Positions 21,799 to 33,764 of a stretch of 64,000 nucleotides of DNA are shown here, in pieces. The DNA lies in assembly GCA_003550325.1 (NCBI GenBank), contig QKWP01000009.1, positions 195,175 to 259,174 on the forward strand. Reading direction: 5' to 3'. The notes under the pieces were generated by a model. That model was not told where the DNA came from. It saw only the letters and a program-made list of their open reading frames with translations, and did not search any database. A program made the translations under genes and the position numbers. The stretch's first letter is position 1. Every line of letters starts with the position of its first letter. The DNA is from Gigaspora rosea. Taxonomy: Eukaryota > Glomeromycota > Glomeromycetes > Diversisporales > Gigasporaceae.

Positions 21799-24700
21799 AT
21801 GAAAGAATATCATGATCTTTTGGTATTGATCATTTCAATACTTAATTCATATCGTCTAAATTTTATCATTATATTAATATAGCATTCATCAATTTTTAAT
21901 AGGTTCATACTGTATATGAAAGACATCCGATTTCAGTGGAAGGATGTTATCCTTTAGTAAGAATGATCACTTTATTTTATTTTTCGTTTTAACTATGTTT
22001 TGCAATTAATCATTTCGTGCTATGTGATTCTAGAGGATGAATCTTACAGCTGTGTCTAACAAGTTTAAAGATATCTTTTTTGTGGCTATTTATGATTCTA
22101 TTTTCGCGTACCGACTGAACTCATATCATGACGAAGATGATACACCAAAAAAACCATTCAAAAAGCTCAACCGTCCTATAGATTCAACTTCTCATGATGA
22201 TGAGGAGGTAAGAATGATTACTATACTAAAATCATATGTCCATTAAAGATTATTTAATTTTAGTTCGTTATATATTATAGCAACATATAATTAATGCTAT
22301 TAAAGTGGGAGAGATTGGGTATGAGGAAGTGCTTGTTAGCGTTGACGAATCTGGCGACATTCATGTTTGGTATACTTCAAACCTTGAAAAAGATCCGCTA
22401 CATTTCAAGTGAGATTATTAACAATTGTAAAAGATAATTATTTTTAACAAATACATTATCATTTATATGTATAATACCAAAAATATATATTTCCCATAGA
22501 AATGATGAGTCCACATGGAGTATAGCACTTAATGGTCCAAGGCGGCTATTGGCAGTTAGTGCTAATTCACATGAAATCACAATTTTCAACCTACAATACG
22601 GATTACAAAAATTAGCAAAATTCTCTGATAGTCAGGACATGAGTTGCAAGCCAAAATATTCACTTCGAGGTCATAGACACAATATACCTAATATATCGTT
22701 TAGTTCTTGTGGACAGTTTTTGGTTTCGTGTAGTATCGATAAATCATGTCGAATCTGGAACGTTAATACAGGGCAAACTATAGTTTCTCAGGAAGTTTCT
22801 AGTGAATGGTAAGATTAAGGAATCACATACATTAATTTAATACCTGTATATGTTGATTATCCTTACCAATTTATTTCAACTTATTCTAATAGGGGCTGGT
22901 CTGTATGTTTTGTTTCTGCATCAAATTTCAAGAATGCAAATAACACGTCACGGAATTTTCGTACATGCAAAGATGTTCATGACCAATCACGAAGTCGTGT
23001 TGGTCGTGTATATACAGGATCTGAATCAGAAAGAGATAATGAGCTTCATAGTGGTATGTCGACAGCTTTACGTCCCGCTATCAGATTTTTACCTTTGGAT
23101 ACTGAATATGAAGATGGTTATGATGAAAGTACAGAAATAAGATCATTAGTTTATAATGATTACGGAGCAATTGAAACAATTGAAACTGAGGATGAAGAAA
23201 ATGATTCTAACTATTCGGATGCTCAAATAACAAATAATAATAACGAAAATATATCATCGGATGATTCAGATCATGATCATAGCTCACATACCCCTATTCC
23301 AGATGATATGTCTGATGATGAATGGTCACCAAGTGCTGAAACTCGAGATATATATAGTAATAATCTTAATGTTCAAAATGGTGATGAAATATCATTATCC
23401 GAACGCACGGAGAATGGAAACACTTCAACATATTCACCAAGATATCCGTCACCCATTGTTTATGTCAGTCATTTTCCATCAACCCCGATAGCTCAACAAA
23501 TTTTGCCGGAAATTTATTTCTCTAGTAATTCCCCAGCATATTCTCCAGGTAATGAGTTATTAAAACTTCAACTATTATAACTATTATATGAAAATTTTCG
23601 AAATACTGAAATCCATTAATTATTGTAACCAGCGACGCCTCAATATATGCTAGAACCAAGTTCTTCAACGACATCTGGTCTCGGACCAAATCCACCACAT
23701 ACACCACCGACAGCTTATTCACCTCCACAACCGACACCATCGGTTAATGACATTCCCACATCTCAGGAGCATATAACTACAACATTTTCATCGTCACCCT
23801 TTAATTCTGAGCATATTAGATCGGAATCCCCTGTTTATTCTCCGATGTCACCAGAGTATTCACCAATTAATACGAACTACGCTCCAGAATCACCACATTA
23901 TGACCCGATGTCGCCTCAATATACACCCACATCTCCAAGCTATAATCCAACTTACGCGCGTCCCAGAGCCCAAGACTTCTTCGAAGATGTTCCTGATAAC
24001 TCATATGGAAATGAACAATTTTACAGGTTATTTTTGAACCGGAAAAAGATTGGAATGGATCGTTTGGAGATGCATAAAACGCAGAAAGGGAGAGCTCCAA
24101 AGATTTCTCAGGACCTTGTGTTATTTGGCACGCAGCATGATTTATTTCTTCTTGATCCTAAATCTGGTCTATCCATCATGAGCTCATCATTGGGCGTCGT
24201 ATGTCGGAATGATCCAAGGAGAGCGAGACATTTGGATTCAAATGATCGATTAAATATGGTCGAGGTATGTTATCCATGTCTATCTTTTGTTTTCCATATA
24301 TCTATTGCACATACGTGTGTGTTGAATGTTTTTATTCATAAATGTAATTCAGTGGATTCCCGATCTCTCACTCGCAATTGTCGCAAGTCAGAAAGGAAAG
24401 GTTGCACTGGTTAGGCTTCTCAAGTAAGTTATTCATTACTATATACAATAATATAAAAATAGACTTAAACTATAATTATTTTTTTTTATTTATTTATTTG
24501 TTTTAAAGAGGAATCAGTGTTAGAGGGATTGAGCATTATGATCTTTATGACGAAAAACTCATTCCCCAGATTCCTTTACCAAACGCACCATTGATAGGTA
24601 AGAAATTCTTTATATACGTTTTTGGATACTCTCATGGCTAATTTTATTCAATTCGATTAGGAATGTTTGTCGTAAAAAATGATAACCTACAAGATCCTTC

Positions 24701-24812
24701 TTTGTATTTCTATAACCTTTACTTGATATATGCAGATGGTAGCATGTATTGCTATGAAATAAGGAGGAATGAACAAACAAATGATTTAAGATTAGACAAC
24801 ATTTGGATATAA
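21799..24812 (+). CDS. WD40 protein with RNA polymerase II CTD-like tract (possibly CRT10-like)
   Basis: Ten exons join in frame to 762 residues: 21799-21822, 21903-21956, 22034-22207, 22281-22408, 22500-22808, 22893-23548, 23633-24264, 24353-24423, 24509-24597 and 24661-24812; all introns are GT-AG. The ATG at 21799 has an in-frame stop shortly upstream. Residues about 30-230 hold degenerate WD40 blades, with [29 protein letters not shown], then [17 protein letters not shown] and CRIWNV (about 179-215). Residues about 300-400 are acidic. Residues about 512-556 carry repeated YSPMSP, YSPINT, YAPESP, YDPMSP and [10 protein letters not shown], close to the polymerase II heptad YSPTSPS. The rest (about 560-760) resumes beta-propeller-like sequence ([13 protein letters not shown]). 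The overall plan recalls CRT10, a yeast regulator of ribonucleotide reductase genes; that assignment is from memory. A nuclear, transcription-linked role is inference. Confidence 0.9.
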
Positions 24813-25430
24813 TTATAATCGTTCAATTATTAGGTAGTATCAAATTTAAAGGAATGAAGTTTGGCATGCATGATATAAATATTGATGATTAAAACAAAAG
24901 TATATAGTTTTTTAAACCATCTAAAATGTCAATTTTTTGTACGCGGTTGTCATATTATTGGATTATTTCATTTTGATGCTTTTACCATATTAAAGACGTA
25001 GCAGACATTCGTTAGTGAAAAAAATTGTGTAATATAATAAATAAATCATTAAAGTCGGTTCGTTAAAGTTATTGTTGTTTAGTGAATATTTGATAACTGG
25101 AGTGCGTAGATGCGGCACCTTTACGTCATATAAAATTTAGGTAGTGACGTCGATGCATCACTATAGAGCAGGGATGGCAAATGACTTTAAATGAGCAGGG
25201 ATGGCAAATGAAAATGACCCAAATGACTCAAATGACAATGACCAGTCAGAAGGTCATTTCACGGCTCAAATACTTAAGAAGGTCATTTAACTTTGGTTAA
25301 TTGATTATCTAATAACTTTTAGAGCTACTTTTAGCCAATCATAATATGACAGGGTGAAAGCTGAGAAAAAAACCTAGCCATATGGGCCAATTTGACTCCA
25401 ATCAATTATATCACATTATGTGATAATTGG
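24813..25430. other. Downstream spacer with AAATGAC words
   Basis: 25190-25275 holds a direct repeat of GAGCAGGGATGGCAAATGA and several CAAATGAC words. A TTTGGTTAATTGATTATC segment follows. It is probably an eroded MITE related to 7920-8045. Confidence 0.45.
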
Positions 25431-25544
25431 ATTTATATAAACATAATAGTAGGATAATTTATATACATTTATATAAACATAATAGTAGGATAATTTATAT
25501 ACATTTATATAAACATAATAGTATTCATAGGATAATTTATACAC
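25431..25544. repeat. 36-bp tandem repeat, three copies
   Basis: Copies start at 25431, 25467 and 25503 with ATTTATATAAACATAATAGT. The first two are identical; the third has a short insertion (ATTCAT). Confidence 0.9.
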
Positions 25545-25929
25545 ATTTTTTTTTTAATTATATATCCGTTATATTTTTTATATATGAAAAGCAAGAATTT
25601 ATTTAAAAGATTTTGTGTAAGTCTATTTGAAAAAAATATAACAAGTTTCTAAAAAAAATGAACGTAAAACAATATTGTTTCGAAATTGGCTTCAAAATAA
25701 TATTTTTACAAAGAATATTTCACTTCACATCAAAAATATTTGTTTTATAATGAAAGTGTTCGAAATTTTGTTTCTATGTATTCTATGCAATTTTTATACT
25801 TAGCACAATAATCTAAAAGCTTTGTAAAAAGAGTGTTCTGTTAGTATGAAGGTACTAAAAAGAAAAAAAATAAACAAAGGACAGAAAACCTGATATAAAA
25901 CTTTATTTAAGAGCTAATATTTTTAGTCT

Positions 25930-26160
25930 CAATACCTTTCGCTCATTTCTGCCTGTTTCTACTCGTTTCTACTAATCCAGTATTAGCTAATCTATTATCA
26001 ATAGTATCCAGAATTGAAGCTCCATATTTTTCTTTTAATAGACTGCATGTAAAATTAATTTGATGTTTAAATAATCCCAAATCTAATGATGCATTCTATC
26101 AATAACTGTTGCTTCATAAATATTCATATCACTAAAATTAATAAAAGTATAAATGTTAAT
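25930..26160 (-). pseudogene. Plavaka/CACTA-like transposase remnant, C-proximal piece
   Basis: The minus strand reads DMNIYEATVIDRMHH, stop, DLGLFKHQINFTCSLL, then ILDTIDNRLANTGLVET. The DRMHH.DLGLFKHQ motif is the acidic-residue block of Plavaka-type (EnSpm/CACTA) transposases that are abundant in these fungi. It belongs to the same broken transposon as 26560-27060, 30118-30663 and 32757-33046. Confidence 0.6.
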
Positions 26161-26559
26161 AATGAATTATATATTGTGTAGTTATAATAATATTTAAAAG
26201 TTCGAAATAGTTTAATAATATTCACATAGTTGCGAAATGAATAGCATTAATTAATCATTGTAAAAGTAAAATTTGCATTTAAATTCTAAATATATTTAAA
26301 ATATTTAGACCCATTTTAAAATAATTCACAATAATTTGAAATTATTAAAATAAAGTTTGTTTTGTATTCTTTAAATATTTTTAGTATTCCAAATATTTTT
26401 AAATTATTTGAAATTATTAGAATAAAATAAAATAAATAAAACAATAAACTTACTTAAAGTTCCAAAAATAATTAGGTATAAATTCTATACATACTGAATT
26501 ATCTTTACTATTATCAAGACAGTTTCACTTATTTTTATGATTTCTAAGCACCAAATCAT

Positions 26560-27060
26560 GTTTAGAATGGGTTGTATTTGCCAAATCATCTCTATTTACT
26601 AACCAAAAATAACAAGGGTGTTTTGAATTTGTTGATTTATAAGTCAGTAATTGAAACTTTTGGAAAGGTCCAAACAATTTTGTTATTAATTAACAAATTT
26701 ATACCAGGATGCGAAAACTGTCAAATTGGATTTAAAATAACTTCTAAACATCTATGAAAAGTTTGTCTGACTATTGGTTTATTTTTAGTAGATGTTTTAA
26801 TTATTGGCAAATAACCCAATAACTGCTTTGCATCAGCTTATTTCTTTGGCATGTAGATATATTTTCTAGTAACATATATATTGGATAAAGCTGACTTTTA
26901 CCCAATGTGTTACAATTTGTTGCATTTGAATATAAAATAATTGATAAAAGTTTTGATCCTATAGGAAAGAATTTTGAGCAGTTTTCCACCGCATTTCATT
27001 ATTTTACTCTTTATAAATAATCTCTTTACCATTCTTTAAAAAAAATAAAAATAAAACATA
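26560..27060 (-). pseudogene. Plavaka/CACTA-like transposase remnant, middle piece
   Basis: Minus-strand frames give KLLSIILYSNATNCNTLG, KSQLYPIYMLLENIS, then (shifted) LPIIKTSTKNKPIVRQTF and CLEVILNPI. The LILYSDAT..TLGKS...P.Y motif is characteristic of this transposase family (recollection of Glomeromycotina repeat proteins). Upstream, NGKEIIYKE and RWKTAQNS continue it up to about 27055, where the LINE insertion begins. At least two frameshifts and several stops. Confidence 0.65.
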
Positions 27061-27175
27061 AGCTACTCTTCAACCATGCAAACTTATACAACCCATACCT
27101 CCTCTTGCAGTGGGAAGGATACTCTGTTGAAAGCCCAACAAGGCGCTTCATCAGAAATCATCACGAAATATTTTA

Positions 27176-28994
27176 AGCAGATATATATCGATTTATCGAT
27201 TAAAATTAAATGTTATATATCGATTAACTTGTTATAAATCGATATATATCAAAAATTTATTAATAACGAAAAATAGGCAAGTAATCGTTGTAAATCAATT
27301 ATTGATTATCATCAAACTAATCAAAATCGCTATATATCGATTATTGCGTTATTAATCGATAATTAGCATTATACTTTAATTTNNNNNNNNNNNNNNNNNN
27401 NNNNNNNNNNNNNNNNNNNNNNNNNNNNNNNNNNNNNNNNNNNNNNNNNNNNNNNNNNNNNNNNNNNNNNNNNNNNNNNNNNNNNNNNNNNNNNNNNNNN
27501 NNNNNNNNNNNNNNNNNNNNNNNNNNNNNNNNNNNNNNNNNNNNNNNNNNNNNNNNNNNNNNNNNNNNNNNNNNNNNNNNNNNNNNNNNNNNNNNNNNNN
27601 NNNNNNNNNNNNNNNNNNNNNNNNNNNNNNNNNNNNNNNNNNNNNNNNNNNNNNNNNNNNNNNNNNNNNNNNNNNNNNNNNNNNNNNNNNNNNNNNNNNN
27701 NNNNNNNNNNNNNNNNNNNNNNNNNNNNNNNNNNNNNNNNNNNNNNNNNNNNNNNNNNNNNNNNNNNNNNNNNNNNNNNNNNNNNNNNNNNNNNNNNNNN
27801 NNNNNNNNNNNNNNNNNNNNNNNNNNNNNNNNNNNNNNNNNNNNNNNNNNNNNNNNNNNNNNNNNNNNNNNNNNNNNNNNNNNNNNNNNNNNNNNNNNNN
27901 NNNNNNNNNNNNNNNNNNNNNNNNNNNNNNNNNNNNNNNNNNNNNNNNNNNNNNNNNNNNNNNNNNNNNNNNNNNNNNNNNNNNNNNNNNNNNNNNNAAG
28001 GTTTCGTTTTATTTATTTTTTCGTTTCATGTTTATTGTTTTTGTTTTTTTGTTTTATTTTTATTAATTTATTTTATTCTGGCACTTTGTTAAAACCTTTG
28101 ACGATTTCTGAAGTCACAAATATGAGCAAATATAATCGAATATGAGCAAATATAAGCAAGTATAATCATTTATTTTTTTCAGTTGTATTTTTTTTTGTTA
28201 TTTTTTTTAGTTTCGTTTTTTGCTTTTTGTTTGTTTTTTTTATAGCACTTTTTAGGAAGTTGCAAATATGAGCGAATATAAGCGAATATGATAGTTAAAC
28301 AGAAGAAAAGAAATAATAGCTAACTACAGGGTAAAAAAAATAAGTGTATAGAGCTAGTATTACGCGACGAAGTGTGAAAGTAGTTAAAATATTAATATTT
28401 TTCATTTTCATTTTTTTTTTTGCATTTTTTTATTTTAGAAAGTAGCGAATATGAGCGAATATTAGCAAATATAAGCGAATATTATAGTTAAAACAAAGAA
28501 GAAAAGAAATAATAGCTAACTGCAGGGTGAGAAAAATAAGTGTATAGAGCTAGCATTATGTGATGAAGTGCGAAAGGGTTCAAAATATTACTATTTTTTT
28601 CAGTTTGTTTTTCCATTATTTTTTTGGGTTTATTTTTTTTTGTCATTTTTTCATTTTTTCGTAAAAAATGTATAATAATATATAATAAAATATATAATAT
28701 TGATTAAAATATATTTTAAATTAAATATAATGTTTAATAAGAATAATAAATAAAAAATATAAAATTTTATATTAAATTGCGAAACCTTGTGAAATTATGC
28801 GAAAACATGCAAAAATCTGTAAAACGTTTAAAAATAAGTATATAGTATAATAGTATTGTTATTCCTGATTTTTAATCTTATATCTATCGATTATTACCGA
28901 TTATTATCGATTACTATCTTAATCGATAGTCCTCATCATGGGGGATTTAAATCGATTACTATCCAATAATGATAAAAATTGATAGTAATCCCTA
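27176..28994. mobile_element. Foldback element with ATCGAT-rich arms (contains assembly gap)
   Basis: Both ends are built of TATATCGATTA/TAATCGATA words in inverted orientation (27180-27365 and 28875-28990). The interior right of the gap has repeated GCGAATATRAGC words and a T-rich tract TTTATTTTTTTTTGTC that matches, in inverted orientation, the element at 52385-55637. It interrupts the LINE-2 coding sequence. N bases fill 27383-27997. Exact borders are uncertain. Confidence 0.65.
27383..27997. other. Assembly gap (615 N)
   Basis: Unsequenced bases within the foldback element. Confidence 1.
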
Positions 28995-29718
28995 TACAAA
29001 TTTTGGTGATGATATCTGTAAAGCACACATAATTGCAATATGGTCATCACAAAAACATTGCACAGAGTGGACACACTTCTCTCACTACATAGACTGGAAT
29101 GCCACCTGGTTATATTTTAACAACAACCAAAAAAGTTCCAACCACTTTACTAATCCTAAACTTAACCATTATAAATCATTCAAAATTAAACTCCTTCTCA
29201 ACAACCTTCCAATATACTCACACTTCCACACAATATATCCAGAAAAATTCACGTCACCTAACTGCTTCTATTGCAATCTTCCTGATTCACCTTTACACTG
29301 GCTCAGCTGCCAAAACTCCTATCTCCTTAATGAAATTATTCACTCGGTTATACAAGAGGTTACTAAGAGCTTAAAACACCCGTCCACCCAACTAAACAAA
29401 CTAGTACAATTGATTCTTACTCATCCAGTATTCAACCCTAACCTATCCTTTTTACACCTGTACTCGCTAAACTCCATGCTCAAAGGTCTTATCCCAAGAC
29501 CTCTAATCGAAGAAATACAGCCCTTTGATCTATCTTATAAACAAGCATCCCAATTCATTATCAAAATTCTTTTAAGACTATCAGAAGAGACATATAAACA
29601 GATATGGAAGCTATACTGTACCTTCCTCGCCCAATGGAAAAGAATAAACAATATCCCCTCTAAATACAAACGCATCCAAATACAAAAACAATATCCATCT
29701 CACAAAAGGTCACACTAG
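28969..29718 (+). pseudogene. LINE-2 C-terminal domain with zinc finger
   Basis: An open frame of 249 codons; the genuine LINE part starts near 28996 with NPYTNFGDDICKAHIIAIWS. It contains a Cys-X2-Cys-X6-His-X4-Cys motif (CFYCNLPDSPLHWLSC), the C-terminal zinc finger of APE-type LINE polyproteins, and ends QYPSHKRSH. Sequence and order match the C-terminus of the LINE at 39190-50303, so it is a different member or subfamily. The first residues come from the foldback element and are not part of the original protein. Confidence 0.75.
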
Positions 29719-30117
29719 CACAGAACCTATATATTCAGCTGCCTTTGCGGCCTTTCTAACCAATTATACTCTGACTTTAATAATTGCCCACCGATAGGCC
29801 AAGCCTTTCGAAAAATTAGCATTTGGTCCATAATGTGGATCAAATACAGTACACCTACAAACAATATTTTAACCATCCAAATCTAGGTGAGTCTTGACCA
29901 CTCTAGTAGGTTTAGGTCACAGATAAATTAGTCTGAGCTTCTATTCTTGCATGTAATTTATATGTATTTGTCCTTGTACAATTTAAGTTTTTATATATTA
30001 TATGTAATTACTTATATAATAAAGATATAAGCAAGGCCTCACCTTAAAAAAAAAATAAAAATAAAAATAAAAATAGATTAATTAAAAACAAAATAAATAT
30101 TGTATTTACAAATAATA

Positions 30118-30663
30118 TTAAAAGTTATATATACCTCTGTAGTGTTTATAATTCTTTATATTCAAATTCAAAATTTGTACTATATCAGGAATTTTTAATA
30201 TATTTTCAATACAGCTAATTAATGGCATATGGTATAAAAAATACTTAGTATCATTAAGATCTAATACTTTGATTTTCTTATATAACAAGTTAGATTTAAT
30301 ATTATTTATAAACTCTTTTCCTTGTCTAATATTTTTTGGTAATAGTGATTTTGAATGTTTTGAATACTTATTAAAAAAATAAAATAATAGCACTTCTAGC
30401 TGCATTACTTAATTTATATTTAGTAACCAAAACCATTAAATCAGCATAAGCTTCATTAGGAAATTCTTCATGTTTCTAATCAATTTCTTTATTTGAAGAA
30501 AAGCTTTGAAAATGTTCAAAGTAGGTAGAATTATTTAAAATTTTATTAGAAAATTCCTGATTATCATTAATAGTGATTTCAAGATCATCAAATAAATTAG
30601 AAGTTGGGTCAATTTCAAAAATGTTTGAATTAATATTAAAATTATCTAATTCAAATGACATAT
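30118..30663 (-). pseudogene. Plavaka/CACTA-like transposase remnant, N-proximal piece
   Basis: Minus strand: ASDFDNMSFELDNFN, then after a stop HEEFPNEAYADLMVLVTKYK and LSNAARSAIILFF, then (shifted) NKYSKHSKSLLPKNIRQGKE and YFLYHMPLISCIENILKIP, ending near 30118. This is the region ahead of the catalytic part in the family named above. Frameshift near 30395 and a stop at about 30475 break it. The piece continues, across the insertion at 30683-32755, from 32757-33046. Confidence 0.65.
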
Positions 30664-30956
30664 TATCAAAATCACTAGCAAGTAGTAATATGAATCAAAA
30701 ATCGATTAATTTATTAGTTGATCGCGTTGGCAACTAATTGATTGACTATAACTATTAGAACCATGATTTTAATCAATTAACCAACTAATCGATTAATTGA
30801 TTAATTAATTTTCAACCAATCGATTAATTGATTAACTAATTAATCAATTATTCGATTAGTTGGTTAATTGATTGGTTGTCTATATACCAATATATACTAT
30901 ACTGAATAAAGAGTATATAGAGATCGTATATACAGTACATATCAGATATTTAACTA

Positions 30957-31557
30957 CCGTATATTCCCGAAAATAAGCTACCTTTTTTGGGGGTCATTTA
31001 AAGCGTTGTGCAATCACATGATATAAGGCCAATCAAATTGTTTGTTTTGATCAACACGGATCAGCCTGACGAAGAAAAAAGAAGAAAAAAAGCGAGAAAA
31101 CGAAGAATACAAGAAAACTAATGCCCAAACCTATATTGATGCACTAATAAAAAATGGCAGGAAGGTGATTTTACCTATAAAACATGCCCTAACCCTAACC
31201 CTGAACTAACCCTTACCCTAACTTTAACTAAATAGTCAAAAACATATAATGCACAATGCTTTAAACGTTCCCTTTTTTGGGCCAAAAATTACACAAAAAA
31301 CGTGGATAGCTTATTTTTAGCGTATAGACATTTTTGAAAAAATTGAAAAACGTCTAATAAATGTTGTCCAAATGGCACTAAATTTTTACAGTAGATGTAT
31401 TTTGATGCGCTGAACAACTTTACTTAATTGAACTTTTGAAGTTTACTTAGTAAAAAAATGGTTTATATGTAGCAACTACCAATGCGTTTTTTGAGAGTTT
31501 TGAAAAAAATCAGGAGGTAGCTTATTTTTAGAGTAGCTTATTTTCGGGAATATATGG
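30957..31557. mobile_element. Mariner-like non-autonomous element (CCGTATATTCCCGAAAATA ends)
   Basis: The ends CCGTATATTCCCGAAAAT and ATTTTCGGGAATATATGG are inverted repeats, with TA on both sides (30955-30956, 31558-31559), the duplication made by Tc1/mariner elements. AATAAGCTACC follows both ends. The core includes AATCACATGATATAAGGCC then CAATCAAATTG, and CCCTAACCCTAACCCTGAAC at 31187-31206. It has no transposase ORF. A relative lies at 33052-34010. Confidence 0.85.
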
Positions 31558-31686
31558 TAATCGATTAGTCGATTAATCAACTAATTGACCAATCAATTAA
31601 CTGATAATCAATTAATCGATTAACTGATTAATCGATTAATCAATTAGTTGATTAGTTAAACATAATCAACTATTAATCGAATTTCT

Positions 31687-32687
31687 TTTTTTTCGATTTC
31701 AAAGTGCCTGTTTTGGGCATATACTTTATTCTGTTTATGATCTGGATTCTACATAGATGAGAGTACAACTAGCTACACGTGCACTTTTGGTGTCTAATTT
31801 AAGTGGTCCGCCCGAAGGTTCTACATATCTGCAACCCAACTACAGGAATTGCCTATTTAAACCCTCTGATCTTCAGTTTCCCACCTAGACTTTTAACAGA
31901 TTCACTGGATGTTTGCGTTACCTATGCGGTCAGTTCAGCCACCTGGGTCCCTTTTTGTAAGAGCCCTTAGGACTCCTTCTTATACCCAAAGGTACAATCC
32001 GGCTTATTCTCAACAGAAAACTTAGTAGAGCGGTACCTGTCCTACCAGGTATTCACCTACTCTTTGGTAACTTACGCATTTACCGAGGCGAACAACTTGT
32101 AGTCAGGGGATACCCAACCGCTACCATTACCTACTTCTGCTCTTATAAGGTTCGCTCCAACCCGGTACCCACTATCACTTTCCTACTGGTCCTTTACTGT
32201 TATCCCAGACTTCCAATCCAGTTGGTCCGAAAGGGTTGATCTACCTGGCATTAGGTGCCATTATGGTTTTTCTCCCCCTGGTACCTACTTCTATAACATA
32301 GGTCCTTTTCCTCCAGTACCTAATCCGGCAGCCAGGTTGGTAGACCTTGTCCCTGAGGTCGACGTCCGGTTCTTCGGCTTCGGTCCAATATTCTGGTTTT
32401 GGTAGCACCATCGAAGATCTTTGCTACCTCCTTACTCAGGTTTTGCCAAATAGGTTTCTGTTTCTCCAGTTCTTTGGATTTGTCTGTGTCATGAGACACA
32501 ACTTCGCCCGAAAGCTCCCATTCGAGATGGTAACCAAGGACTATAGGTAATGTACCCAACTGATCGACAGAAAACAGTTACTGGAACACAGGTCTATTTT
32601 TCAAAGTGTCGTCAGTGGAATTTGAACCCTAGACCTGCCACTTGAAGAGTGACAACTTACCAACTTCCCTAAGTTGCCACACCCTCT
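31687..32687 (-). mobile_element. Long tRNA-headed SINE, exact 15-bp duplication (SINE-1)
   Basis: On the minus strand the element starts AGAGGGTGTGGCAACTTAGG. The next about 80 nt are tRNA-like: A-box TAGGGAAGTTGG, an anticodon-like stem GTCAC/GTGGC around TCTTCAA, and B-box-like GGTTCAAATTCC. A body of about 900 bp follows and ends in a short A run. ATTAATCGAATTTCT is repeated exactly at 31672-31686 and 32688-32702. No ORF with protein-like content. About 1 kb is long for a SINE. Relatives are at 52694-53423 and 2040-2880. Confidence 0.85.
32605..32687 (-). other. tRNA-like head of SINE-1 (Pol III promoter boxes)
   Basis: Internal A- and B-box sequences are in the right order and spacing for RNA polymerase III. 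The loop TCTTCAA would place TTC at the anticodon (Glu-like). The T-stem is imperfect, so it is not a functional tRNA gene. Confidence 0.65.
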
Positions 32688-32756
32688 ATTAATCGAATTT
32701 CTAAAAATTTTCAACTAACTAATCGATTATGATTTATTGCCCGATTCGTAACACTA

Positions 32757-33046
32757 CTAGCACGTTCATCTTTATTAGATATATGCAAAGTACTAGCAAG
32801 AATGCTATCAAGATTACTATTAAAATTAAATTGAATATCTTTAACTACTTTCAAAGATTTGCAAAACTTAATATCTTTAAATGATATCTTTTTGGCAGAA
32901 AATTCTCTATCTGATTTATATTTATTAATATCAAAATTTTATTTTGATTTTGTTTAATAGTTTCGAATAATTGCGAACTTGAGCAAGATTATTTGCAAAA
33001 AGCTGTTTATTTTCACTAGTAGTAGAACACAAATATTTATATGTTT
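32757..33046 (-). pseudogene. Plavaka/CACTA-like transposase remnant, N-terminal piece
   Basis: Minus-strand frames give STTSENKQLFANNLAQVR, then KSDREFSAKKISFKDIK and FCKSLKVVKDIQFNFN and ILASTLHISNKDERASS, leading into the insertion border at 32756. The reading continues at 30663 on the other side. The first exon or zinc-finger part is not recognisable. Confidence 0.5.
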
Positions 33047-33614
33047 AGATACCATATGTTTCTGAAATAAGCTATATCCTAAAATAAGCTACCTCAGGTT
33101 TGATCCAAAAATGTCAAAACGCCTTTGACCCAAAATAAGCTACCCCTTTGTTGCACCAAAAGATAATTAGCAAAATTTTTAGTTCTGAAAATAAGCTACT
33201 CCCACAATCGATGAACGTTGCTACATAGTAAAGTCTAAGTTTTACTAAGCAAATCGATTAAAGTCGCGTAAATAACCTTGTTCAGCAGATCAAAATGCGC
33301 ATACTCTAAAAATTTCATAAAAATCAGAGAAGTTTTTATTATTTGCCTTTTAATTTTTATGTTTAACAGTTTTTTTTGTAAAAAAAAACAATTGAACATA
33401 AAAATTAAAAGTCAAATAATAAAAAATTCTCTGATTTTTATGAAATTTTTAGAGTATGCGTATTTTGATCTGCTGAACAAGGTTACTTAAGCGACTTTAA
33501 TCGATTTGCTTAGTAAAATTTAGACTTTACTATGTAGTGATTATAATCAATTGACCAAAAATCGCTTTATAAATTACTCCTGATTTTTTCTGCATATTTA
33601 TTTATTATTTATAA

Positions 33615-33674
33615 CATATTTATTTATTGTCTACAGCATATTTATTTATTGTCTACAGCATATTTATTTATTTT
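33615..33674. repeat. 22-bp tandem repeat, 2.7 copies
   Basis: Unit CATATTTATTTATTGTCTAC plus AG, inside the mariner-like element. Confidence 0.85.
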
Positions 33675-33764
33675 GCTTGTTAGAGTTTTGTATTCGAAAA
33701 TAAGCTACTCCTTTGTTGTGCTTTAAAATTACTTAAAATAGAAATAATCTGAAAATAAGCTACT

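Larger units (their letters stand above)
27066..30045 (+). mobile_element. 5'-truncated LINE (LINE-2), split by a foldback element
   Basis: Coding sequence of a non-LTR retrotransposon C-terminus resumes on both sides of the foldback insertion. 27081-27185 reads NLYNPYLLLQWEGYSVE and PTRRFIRNHHEIF, and 28995-29718 continues the domain. The 3' UTR has an AATAAA at 30018 and an A-rich tail with AAAAATAAAAA from about 30046. The LINE lies between two halves of the Plavaka-like transposase, so it inserted there. Target duplications are obscured by A-rich sequence. Confidence 0.7.
30683..32755. mobile_element. ATCGATTA-rich inverted-repeat element with 8-9-bp duplication
   Basis: Left end TAGTAATATGAATC; right end in reverse complement AGTGTTACGAATC. 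Flanks ACTAGCAAG (30674-30682) and ACTAGCACG (32756-32764) form a target duplication with one difference (8-9 bp, hAT- or Mutator-like). The arms consist of repeated TAATCGATTA/CAATTAATTG words that fold back. It carries two later insertions: the mariner-like element 30957-31557 and the SINE 31687-32687. It split a Plavaka-like transposase remnant. Confidence 0.75.

Noticed and set aside
25431-25544. CRISPR array
   Set aside because: Direct tandem copies without spacers, and the window is eukaryotic.
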